This document shows, one piece after another, positions 12,154-23,000 of a stretch of 64,000 nucleotides of DNA. The notes below the pieces were generated by a model. That model worked only from the letters and a program-made list of their open reading frames with translations, made no database searches and had not been told where the DNA came from. The stretch lies in the NCBI GenBank assembly GCA_023634235.1, contig JAMKCF010000003.1:10758742-10822741 (forward strand), written 5' to 3'. The DNA comes from Pisaster brevispinus (taxonomy: Eukaryota; Echinodermata; Asteroidea; Forcipulatida; Asteriidae). Numbering within the stretch: the first letter of the stretch is position 1; each line of letters begins with the position of its first letter. A program made the position numbers and the translations under genes.

Positions 12154-12863
12154 TTGAAAAATTAATTCATGCCTTTATATCAAGTCGTTTGGACTATTGC
12201 AACAGCCTCCTCTATGGTTTGCCAGACAATCTCATCAATCAACTTCAACGGGTCCAAAACTCATGTGCTAGGCTTGTTTGTAATGAAAATAAATATTGCC
12301 ATATCACGCCTTTGTTAGTTGATTTACATTGGCTACCTGTCAGTTTTAGGATCAATTTTAAAATTTTGCTGATTGTGTATAAAGCCCTAAATGGGCAAGC
12401 GCCTTCATATTTGTGTAATCTTTTAACTAGAAGGTCTTTGTCTAAATATTGTCTTCGTAGTTTTAACGACACTTCCATTCTCAGATACCCACTTTGTAAA
12501 ACTAAAAGTACTCTGGGAGATCGCGCTTTTCAGTGTGTTGCCCCTAAACTTTGGAATTCTCTCCCACATGCCACCAGGATCGCCAATAATACAGCTACCT
12601 TCAAAACATTGCTCAAGACCCATTTATTTCGACAGGCTTTTTATTACTTTTTGTATGTGGTCTTTGGCTGGCTGGTGTATTTTCTGTTGATAGTTTATAA
12701 CTATTTTTTGTACTTTACAGTGTATTCCATTTAAAAAAAAATATTCTTAAATAACTGTTAACATAATAAATGTAGTTTTTTACTATTGTAATGCACATCT
12801 GAACATTTTTTTAATGAAACTTGCGCATAATAAATGAATAAATTATTAATTATAAATTATAAA
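12154..12863 (+). mobile_element. 5'-truncated non-LTR retrotransposon (CR1/L2/Rex-like) 3' end
   Basis: Translation from about 12154 to the stop at 12734 gives the C-terminal part of a LINE reverse-transcriptase ORF. Recognisable motifs are [61 protein letters not shown] and LLKTHLF. The catalytic palm domain is missing, so the copy is dead. The 3' end is an AT-rich tail (AATAAATGAATAAATTATTA). Unit A (near 7605) has an uninterrupted counterpart of the insertion site, and GTAAAG/ATAAAG at the edges suggests a short target duplication. The ATG at 12132 is host sequence and has no meaning as a start. Confidence 0.85.
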
Positions 12864-13668
12864 GGCACAGCACAGAGAATTTAATAAACTTTGTAAAACT
12901 CCAACAGCCCAATCTCTCAGGAGAGTTTTAGTGGTTCAGATCTAGCTACACCTCTTCTTTCCAGTATGTAGGCCTGCCTAAGTATGTCACGTATTACAAA
13001 ATCGCTAACCATGTCACCTTATGGTTGACGCCAGACCATACTGATATTATGATGATAAGGCATATTATGATGATAAGGCAACTCAGGTAATTATCACACA
13101 TGAGGTGCTCTATAGAGGGGCATGGTGTACCCCCTTCCTATTGTGGCTTCTTTGTGCGCTTGGAATCTCAGGAATTCTTTAGAGGATTGAGGAAAATATA
13201 CGGATATTATGGAGACCATTACACGATTTTTAACCCCAAAATGGCCGGGGGAAGCCCTTCACGGTAATTAAAAAAAACATGTTGCCCTCAACATGTAGAT
13301 TTTGGTGAAACATTTGCGGCAAGTTTCATAAAAATCACTCGTGAACTTCGGAAAATGGGGCCGGATGTGCCTCCCCGGTCCCCAGTCCCCGTTATTAAGT
13401 CCCGCCCCCCCAAGTCTAGTCCTGATAGGGTTAGTACGTGGCCCACTGTGACGGCAAATGTAAATAAAGTTCGGCCTTCAATATTGCAGCAGAGCTTCGG
13501 TACGGGTCATGATCTCAGTGTTTGAAGTTCAGCTGTGGCGTACTACAAATACAACACATGTACACGTACGACGGTGTCTAAGCCCCATTTTTGTTTGACA
13601 AGACCGCAAACAGTCCCAGGTCCGCTCGTGTTTTTTTCTCTTTGCGAGACACGTCAATAATTGAAGCC

Positions 13669-16600
13669 ATGTCCTTTCTGCAGATCTCCTTTTTGTCTCT
13701 GGACATTCAGACAGCACTATTAGGTGTGTTGGTCCTCCTCGTACTTGTCTGGATGACAAGGAAGCCGAAAAACCTTCCACCCGGGCCTCTCCGAGTGCCC
13801 ATCATCGGGTCGGTCGTGGCTGTTGTATGGGAGGCATTACGACGGGGCACTGATCCGCACCGCGTCTTCGCCAGGCTTGCCGAGAAGTACGGGCCAGTTT
13901 TCCATGTGAAGATATTCAACAAAACCATTGTTGTCCTCAACGACTACGCGTCTGTGAGAGAGGCATTTGTGAACCCAAAGCTGAGCGACCGACCCAAGTT
14001 ACTTCTGAATGACTTTTTAAAGAGTGAAGGTAAAACGTGGGCCTATTGCGAAGTAGGGCCTATGTTCTTTTCAGTACAATTTTATGACCAAGATTTAAAT
14101 ACTGTCGAATTTCATGCTGCTGAGGCAGAAAGTGTTGCATATTAATTCTCTGTTAATTAAGCACAAATAACCGGGACACTAGTCAGAGACGGTACGTATG
14201 ATTAGTTTTCTTTGCAGCTCTTTGAAATTCGGCCCCGGTGGACAAAGGAATTCCCTGTTTCGGAAGTGAAGAGGAAGGGAGAGGGGCCGAGCTCTGGCGT
14301 CAAGTGCCATGAAAATAATTATTCTCATAAAAAGTCATAGTTATAATAATAATAATAACATACAGTACGCGCCATCTATGCATGTATTGAATAAACTATT
14401 CTGAGGCGAAAAAAATGTTTAAAACAGTTATGCTAAGTTTCAGATTATTAGGTTGGTTTTTATAGGATTGAGGAAGGTAGAGATCCTACATTCAAATTAT
14501 CAGGTTGATTTTAGAGGATTTCGAAAAGTACGAATCAGACACTCAGATTAACAGGTTGGTTTTAGAGGATTGAGGAAGGTAGGATCAGACATTCAGATTA
14601 ACAGGTTGGTTTTTAGAGGATTGAGAAAGGTAGGGATCCTACATTCAGATTAACATGTTGGTTTTAGAGGATTGAGGAAGGTAGGATCAGACCTTCAGAT
14701 TAACAGGTTGGTTTTTAGAGGATTGAGAAAGGTAGGGATCCTACATTCAGATTAACAGGTTGGTTTTAGAGGATTGAGGAAGGAAGGATCAGACATTCAG
14801 ATTAAAAGGCTGGTTTTTATAGGTTTGGGGAAGGTAGGATCAGACATTCAGATTAACAGGTTGGCTTTAGAGGATTGAGGAAGGTAGGATCAGACATTCA
14901 GATTAAAAGGCTGGTTTTTATAGGATTGGGGAAGGTAGGATCAGACTTTCAGATTAACAGGTTGGTTTTTATAGGATCGAGGAAGGTAAGGATCAGACAA
15001 TCAGACTAACAGGCTGGTTTTTAGGGGATTTGAGAAAGGTAGGGATCAGACATTCAGATAACAGGCTGGTTTTTAGAGGATTTAGAAAAGTACGATTCAG
15101 ACACTCAGATTAACAGGTTGGTTTTAGAGGGTTGAGGAAGGTAGGATCAGACTTTCAGATTAACAGGTTAGTTTTTAGAGGATTGAGGAAGGTAGGGAGT
15201 CCGGCTCACTGGTTCCTTTGATTTCGAGCCAAGTTTAATGTAGGTCATTGCAATAACCTTTCCTGATGTTCCTTGAAGGCGGACTTCAAGAGTAGTTCAA
15301 CACAAAAAACTATTAAGCCTTCCTTGCGTTGTAAAGTACAGACCAAATGTTATGGCTTGTCATCAATATGTTCTTCATTGGCCCTTGGTCAAGTCTGCTA
15401 GACGGGCTTTGAATAATGTTAACTTTGATACAATTTTGGGAACAAAGTAAACGGCTCTTATTACCAGATTTTTGAGATCAGCTCTTTAACTGATTGAGAT
15501 TTTTCAACTGTATTTTTCTCGTATACAGGGGTAGTTACTGCGTCCGGGGAGCGATGGGTGGAACTTCGCCGTTTCTGCCTGACTGTTCTTAGGAGTTTCG
15601 GGGTGGGAAGGTCGAGCTTCGAGGAACAGATTGGCACCGAGGCTGAAGCGTTGATGGATGAGATGGTCAAGTTTGGCGGGAAGTCTTTCAACCCCAAGCC
15701 GTTCCTCAGCAACGCTGTGTCCAACGTAATCTGCGCCGTAGTCTTAGGACAACGCTACGAGTACTCCGACCGCAGATTCCAAGAGTTGCTCTCCCTCCTG
15801 AGCCGCAACATTCAACTCCTTGGGCCAGCCGGGTTTTTGAAAATGACATTTTTCTCGCGCCACATTCGTCATGTTCCTTTCTCTGGGATTGATGAAGTGT
15901 CAAAAAATTTTGAAAGTCTCACAAGGTTTATAAAGAACATCATCAATACTCATCGTGAAAATTTCGATGCTGACAATGTGAACGATTTCACCGACGCGTA
16001 CCTACTGGAGATCCAAGGTTCATCTGAAGAGAAGGCGGCTGACGGGACAATCAATGGGACTGCCACTCACAAGTCAACAAAGCAATGGCATCTCAGCGAA
16101 CGCAACATGATTGGAACGATATCGAATCTGTTCGCTGCCGGCACGGAGACAACAGCCACGACACTCCAGTGGAGCATCTTGTACATGATGGCTTACCCGG
16201 ACATCCAGAAGCGGGTCCATGCCGAGATTGACGCCACAGTCGGTCGAAACCGGTTGCCTCGACTGACTGACAAGCCCGAGCTAATCTTCACCTATGCTGT
16301 CGTTTTAGAGGTGCAGCGCATGGCCTCTATTACACCCATTGGCGTCCCACATTGTGCCAGCGAAGACACCAAGATCCACGGTTTTAATATACCAAAGGGC
16401 GCCATTCTGATTCCAAATCTGTGGAACATCTTCCGAGACCCGAGTCTTTGGCCAGAACCAGAGAAGTTCAAACCTGAGAGATTTTTGAACGCTGAAGGCA
16501 AGGCCGTGAAACCCGAGGAGTTGATACCATTCAGTACCGGTGAGTAAGCTGTTTCACAAACTAGGCATTTTCATGGTCTTTGTCCACGATAAACTTTCTC

Positions 16601-17028
16601 AGTAGAAGTATTTTTACATTACTTATAGGGACTATTGTGCTGTTATGATGCCGTCATCAAACACTACATTGTGATTTGTATGAAGATCATAAGTCTAACA
16701 CAAACACAGGCGGGCTCGAAGAAAGAGCCCTGGACAGGAGGATGATAATACGACAAGTTGGGGGAAATGGTGTGCAATATGGATAATGAAGAAGTTACCA
16801 ACTACTTATTTATTAATTTTAATATTTTTATGCATTGATGATCTAGGTCGGCGTAGCTGCATCGGCGAGCATCTGGCCAAGATGGAGATTTTCGTCTTCT
16901 TCTCTTACTTCATGCATCGGTTTGAGTTCAAGACACCGGACAACTCACCACCGCTGAACCTCAAGGCCCGACCCGGATTAACCCACTCTCCATTCCCCTT
17001 TGATACGTGTGCCATCAAACGTGACTGA
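13669..17028 (+). CDS. cytochrome P450, CYP2 clan, copy C
   Basis: Exons 13669-14029, 15529-16539 and 16847-17028 encode 517 residues with all P450 motifs. Copy-specific residues include His for Tyr in TDPYRVF, Gly for Asp in KFDGKSF, VSKNFES for LTNNVES (the F-G region by position), Ser for Val in MIGTIVNLFAAG at the start of helix I, IFTY for NFTH before ExxR and Ile for Leu in KGALLIPN. Intron 1 is 1499 bp, over twice that of A and B, and contains a minisatellite. Its first part is unlike A and B, but similarity returns before the acceptor. The reading frame is open 26 codons upstream of the start (ATG at 13591); MSFLQISF is kept as start by homology. Exon 3 is identical in nucleotides to that of copy B. 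Confidence 0.95.
14443..15198. repeat. minisatellite, about 15 units of 48-58 bp, in intron 1 of P450 copy C
   Basis: Each unit contains a form of AACAGGTTGGTTTTTAGAGG, then ATTGAGGAAGGTAGG and ATCAGACATTCAGATT. Some units carry GATCCTACATTC instead of GATCAGACATTC, in partial alternation, so a two-unit higher-order pattern may exist. Introns 1 of copies A and B lack the array. Confidence 0.9.
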
Positions 17029-20000
17029 ACCTCCCCCCCCAAAAAAAAAAAAAAAAACCAAACAAACAAAAAAAACCCGCTGCTTCCTAGGGCGGTTTAT
17101 CATTAGGGAATACAGCATAGTGATTTTGCAAATTCATGTTATATAACTTGACAATGACAACCTCCCGTAGAAAATCCTTTGCGCAGATGAACAAAATAGA
17201 TACACAACTTTGTATGAACAGGGAGCAGTCTGAATTGGATTGGGACATCTTCGGTCCAGCACTACATGACTATTGATGTAGGGCTATTTTGGTGCCCACA
17301 CATCATCGTAGTGCACTTACAGCGTGGCAAGTTTTACGGTTATTTAATTCGACTTAAATCAGAAAAACAAACAACCCTGCTCATTGCTCCCAGTGACTAT
17401 AACCATTTGTTTAAACATTATTTTTGTATAAATAAAAGACTAATACATAATCGTCTGTGTTTGCTAGTGGTCTATTATGGGGAGGGGTGCGCACTTAGCC
17501 GCATTTCAAAATATCGGCTAGAGGGCGCGGTGGAGTTTTTGCTTTTAATCCATTTGTGAAAAAAATAATGACCGGTCCGGTAATACTTGGTTTGACTTTT
17601 CGTTTAGATTTGGCTTATATTCTGTTCACTGTCTGTCGTGCCATTGCCGGTTGAATTGTGTGGATTTTAACAACTGAATCGTTCCCACAGCAATCAGAAC
17701 AATTTAATCAAAAATTTATCGGCAACTTTGTACATAGTTCAAAACATTTGTTCTAAGCGCTTGCTTGTTATTGTTAAGACAATATATCTTAAAATAATTA
17801 TACTTTGTGTTTGATCATAAACACGGCACATACTGTGATATGTTACCATAAATAACGTGGAAGAAAGAAGATGATCCATCCAATGTTCACCAAATGAACT
17901 GGTATCAATAAACAGTTGACTTTGGTTTTAACAAGATCGCTGGGACTGGTCAAATAAGCTCTTTATATCAGTAGTGTTGTTATAACAGGACAGAAAAACA
18001 AAAGAACACAAAGAAGAAATGAGTTTCAGGACTTCTGAATGTACTCGTTAAAAGCAGAACCTCTTTATAACGAGAGTTGACTGTATTTTGAATTTTAATA
18101 GATGTACTTGATGCTGTGTTAGGTAAACTGGAAAGTTTCCCTTTATTGACCCCTGTCCACGAGTGTGGACAAATACATTAGCTAAATTCTTAACCGATGA
18201 ATCTTCATTTGTTATGTTCTTGTACGATGTATAACTCTTAGAGAAAAACCATATATGGTACTGTTTATAAAAGCAAAGCAGAATTTAGCATATTATCGGA
18301 ACTTATTACTTCTTTTGAATGACTGCTTAGGAAAAAAGTCTTTAGCATTGTTGCTAAGTACATTTGTGGATCAGATATTAAGTTGAAGGAAATTAATTAT
18401 ACAAATAACTGGTTTAAAATAAATGCTTCTCGCTAACTCTTGATGTACACTTCATTTGTATTTTTTAAAACATCTTTGGAACCCCTCCCCAAGTTGATGG
18501 GGCTATGTCCCTTTTGGAATAAAAAAAGAAATCATTTAGTCAATAAAACGCTCGTCCTGATTCTTAGTTCTTGAAAGGGTAAGGGCACCAAGGCGCTTTC
18601 TCCTTAATAAAGGGCACCTCTATGAGGAAATTGTAAATTTGTACTGGAACATTTCAAGGGGCACCGAGACAATGACCAGGAGCATGGAGGCAATTGTTGC
18701 CTCTGTTGCCTCTGTGAAGTATCAAGCCAGAAACGCTGTTCCATGCCTCTGGAAAAAAAAAAAGGGTCTACATCCGGGCATAGTAAGTTGAATGCAGCTA
18801 CTTCTGAAACTTATGCCTTCAATTGACATGTCCATTAAACTCCTCCTCTTAACCCATTGCTCAAATGGATCGGTTTATTGTTATGAAAAACCCCGATGAG
18901 AGAGTATCTTTCACCCTAAAAACTATTAACCACACAAAATATTCATAATTATGACGCTCAATGCTGCGCATGCAGACAACATTGGTAAATTGTCAAAGAC
19001 TAGAATCTACACTTAATGTGACCCTTATTATTAAACAACCCTATCATGGGGTCACGATATTGGTGAAAAACCCTGTGAAATGTTTTCACTATTTTCAAAC
19101 ACCGGGTTTAGGCGTCTATTCAAAACAAAATGTTTCACTTAATTTGATAAAAAAAAAAAAAAGCATTTCAGGTAAAACTACATCAAGGGAAATTGTCCAC
19201 CGTGACGATCTTTACACACATGTACCATATCTAGATCTGTGAACAGTTGTATTTCCAATCTCACTCATGCTGTGTACACCCTTAAAATAGCGATAATTTA
19301 AATGAAAACAAAAAAGAAGGAAAGAGTAGTTGAACTTTACTGCGGTGCTCATGTTCGCTCTCTCATTCAACTCATTAAGGCGGGCCCATTGCACTGGCCT
19401 CCATCGCTGAGGTCAACCAATGGAACCGTGCACACATGCACACATCGAGTACAACTCTCAGCCTATGTCAGGCATGCAACTGCCCGATGAAAAAAAAAGA
19501 GGAAATTTTCAAAGGCACAACGCAAGCGCGGAGCGAGGCAGCCAAAACGCCAAGGGACATGAGATCCACAATGGTACCCTAGAAAATTTTGAGGTTTATT
19601 ATGCTCTTAGGTGCATTCTTAGCATGTACTAGGCTTATTTCACATTATTGTGGTTGTACATTGTTGTTGCCAAGCATATATAAGGCTTTTTTTTTTTCGA
19701 TTTTTTATTTATTTTAGCACTGATCATTTAAAAAAACGCGGAAATCCGCGGAAACGCGGAAGAGTTGCATGCCTGCTATGTGAGGGCGCTGTTTGGGCTA
19801 CGTGACGTCTACGCAAAGGGTCTATGGATCCAGATTGAGAAAAGCGATCTGTTGCTTCTGTTTTGGTGCTAACACACACCTTTGCGGAGCTATTATATGA
19901 CAGAGGATGATGACACCAAAATGAAAATAAATAAATGTATTAAAACTTTAAACATTACTACTATTATTAATTTTTTTTTTAAAGCAGTCTGACTTTTCAA

Positions 20001-20033
20001 TCCCGTAACGAGAGCAGAACTGTATACTCCATC
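17029..20033. other. intergenic region between P450 cluster and RNFT gene
   Basis: Starts with a poly-C/poly-A tract at about 17032-17080 directly after the stop of copy C. Short open frames are present but none resembles a known protein. A copy of the 'GGAATTACACAGAGGCC' repeat lies at 18565-18745. Minus-strand AATAAA hexamers at 19704-19713 could serve the RNFT gene. A piece at 19780-19830 with GTGAGGGCGCT and CAAAGGGTCTAT resembles the MITE at 21920-22114. Confidence 0.5.
18565..18745. repeat. interspersed repeat family R1, copy 1
   Basis: Shares GGGGCACCRAGRCNAAGACCAGG-like text and the GGCC...GCCTCTGTTGCCTCTGTG segment with copies at 31049, 58477, 62486 and 63708. This is the most diverged of the five. 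No coding potential. Confidence 0.5.
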
Positions 20034-23000
20034 TTAGAACCACTGTATGATGAGGGACGTGGAACCATCCCGCCACCACGGACTGTCCGACACTTTGGCT
20101 CGACACATTGGGCATGTCCTCTCTCTATCAAACCACATGGCCACACACTCCTCACAGAAAATATGCTGCAAGAGATCAAAAATAGTAACCAAATAAAAAC
20201 ATGTATACTAAAGCAACTGACATCTGCACTTACATTCTTAGTTTTGCTTTAATTGACTCATTTTTTTTTCAAGGTCAGATAAATGAATGTCACTACAGCT
20301 TTCACTAGGTCTAACTAAGCATCAGTGAAAACAAAATAAATATCTTAAAGGCATGTCATCCACCTTCCCAAAACAATTTCCGAGCATTTTTATCTAGAAC
20401 CTTTTGTTATTTTTTATAAACTCTTTATTTATTCATCGCAAAATTATTCAACCCTTACTTTGGTTTTCAATAGGCTATATCATTTTGTTGAGTACAAGGG
20501 CTGACCTATATATATATACAATTTGCAGTACCAATACAATCTGATAAATGACAAATTGCAAAAACAGACCATGAATAATGTCATTGAAATAGGCACATAT
20601 GAAACATATGAAACATCAAGCAAAGGATATCATCAACGAATTAAAATGAAAAGATAGCACAAATAACAAATGATACACAATTTTAGATAAAACACAGTAA
20701 AAATGTAAAAAACAACACTAAGCAAGTACAGAAATAGATGAAGAGAGAGAGCAATAATGGTAAAGTGTCTTGCTCAAGGACACAAATGTCAAGACCGGAA
20801 CTCAAACGCACACTCTGCTCATCACAAACACCAGAGCTTGAGACATGGAAATGGTTTAAGGGTCACTACTGTACCTTGCAGTGCAGCTCAACAGGGTTAG
20901 TGAAACTATCTTGGCATATGGGGCATGCCTCTCCAACAGTGTTCATCTGATCCATGGATGGCCGACTGCCGTATAGCTGCGGGCAAAGCGAATGAATAAA
21001 ACCGTATCTATTATTAAAACCCATCCATAAATCCCCCAGAAAGTTTCAATTACTGATGGTGGCCATAAAGTAATAAGCATAAATTTATTTAAGTCAATTC
21101 TCAACTCTCAAGTCATTTTCCATCAAGTCAAGTCAAGTCACAAGTCGTTTTTTGCCCAAGTCAAGTCGAGTCGCAAGTCAATCAACACCCCCTCCACCCT
21201 AAACTACCCCCATTCAATCAACTTACCGAATCTTTAAAGACATTTTTCATTGTTGCGTAGCACTCGCGTACTTTTGAATACGTCATGTATGCCTGTGGTG
21301 AACACAAAAACAGACAAAACCCAAAATATAAATTTTATTGAAAGATTTGCTTAAAGAGTAACAAATTTGAATTCTGGCCGTGGCTGGTCATGATGACTGT
21401 GTCCTTAACCTAAAAACCTGTGGAGTCAAGTCACTTAAACAAAATTTTTTTACCTTCGGATGGATCGTTAAGTGGTAAGATCCCCTGTGTTGTGTAATGT
21501 ACATAAAGGATCCAAAGACAGTTATGGTGAAAAACACTGGATTTCCAGACACATTTGAACTGCTGAAATAGTGTACAATATGTATCTTGCTAAAAAACAA
21601 ACACTTGCGAAAGAAACAACATTTTACACAGAGCCTCTTTTGAGCAAGATATGTTTCTTCACTGGCAGGATGAATGAATAAATTCCTCCCATTTTATTGC
21701 TCCCTGCTATTGGATGTGACATACGGAAGGAGACCCTCTGAGTGCAACACACCCCTTGGCCTTGCACAACGTGGCACTCACCCCCGTACAATGCGCGTCT
21801 ACCGTTTCCACCATTTTGGTAGACAATTCCTTTGTGCACATTTTGACTCCCAATAACCATTTGTGTGCAGAGCCTCGAACTGGGGACAGCAGTGAATAGA
21901 AGCGTTATATAACTCTGTGTAGACCCCTTGCATAAATCGAAATGCTGCAGGGACACTGAAGTCACACGCACGTTTTTACGCACAAAGAACAGCTATCGTT
22001 CAATGATTTGCCTCCTTTGGCCTCAGTGAGGGCGCTTTTTGGCCTCAGTGAGGGCGCTTTTTGGCCTCAGTGAGGGCGCTTTTTGATAGTAAGACGTCAT
22101 TTGCAAGGGGTCTATTGTCACGGTAATGTAATGGCACTTTCATCCAAACAGTTACATTACATAAATACAATACAAATAAAGCATGAAGTCGAGGCTCTAC
22201 ACGCAAATGGGGGATCCGTGCAAATAGCGAATAGGCACGTGCAAGTGCACTGGGCATTGTGCAAGGGGTCAATATGGACTGATGGCAAATCTCTCACCTT
22301 AACCATGATATAAATGAACGTCAATGCATAACTGAACATCCAATGTGCATTGCTATCATCTGACAGGAAGGCCATCCATATAGGAACAGGTGTAAGGAAT
22401 CGATAAAGCTGGGAGGTACTCTCAATGCACAGGAACACTCGACCCTGACACAGACAAGATGAAGATAACAAAAGTTAGTTTTCATTCATAAATACCTGGA
22501 TCAAGATGATGGTTAAAGATTAGTTTATCCATTCTGATTAGTTCTTATCCATTGTTTCATGTGCACCAAAGCTATGGAATGATCTCCCCTATCAACTTCG
22601 CACACTTGACTCTATTACTGATTTTCAAAAGCCAGCTTAAGACTCATCTCTTCAAAGCTGCGTACATTTAGTCCATTGCACTTGTCATCTCCACATGAAA
22701 TGCTGTAAACTCTTATGCCTTAAATTTGTCCTTCACTTTGCTATTAAGCCCCTTGGAATAAGCAACTAGATTGATGGGGCTCTACAAATGCCTGATGATT
22801 GATTGATTGGTTGGTTGGTTGGTTGAGAGGAGATCACGTGGCCATGTTTAAAGGGCGATATAGACCTTTCTGTTGTTGATAAACAAACCGTGCTGGTTGG
22901 CATGGACAGCCGAATGATTGCAAAACATTCTATCCAGATGTTGTGTTCAAATTCAACATTTCTGCAAACTTTCAAACAGCAAAAAATAAATCCCATGATT

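Larger units (their letters stand above)
10964..13668. other. spacer between P450 copies B and C
   Basis: Begins with the same 3' flank as copy A, then contains a LINE fragment (12154-12863). From about 12870 it matches the 5' flank of copy B. No host gene is seen. Confidence 0.6.
2155..17031 (+). repeat. tandem segmental triplication carrying the P450 genes
   Basis: Three units share 5' flank, exons, introns and, for A and B, about 600 bp of nearly identical 3' flank (5269-5870 and 10964-11560). Start codons lie at 2764, 8480 and 13669. The DNA upstream of copy B (7600-8479) matches that upstream of copy C (12870-13668) closely, while the flank of A is more diverged. The length difference between periods is partly explained by the MITE after A and the LINE fragment after B. 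Shared similarity ends at about 17029 in unit C. Confidence 0.85.

Noticed and set aside
12132..12734. A 200-residue open frame taken as a host gene
   Set aside because: Its body is a LINE reverse-transcriptase C-terminus and the first ATG is host flanking DNA; there is no palm domain.
13591..13668. N-terminal extension of P450 copy C from an upstream ATG (and a shorter one at 8453 in copy B)
   Set aside because: Copy A lacks the same upstream methionines, and the extension would place charged residues before the membrane anchor. The shared MSFLQISF start fits the family.
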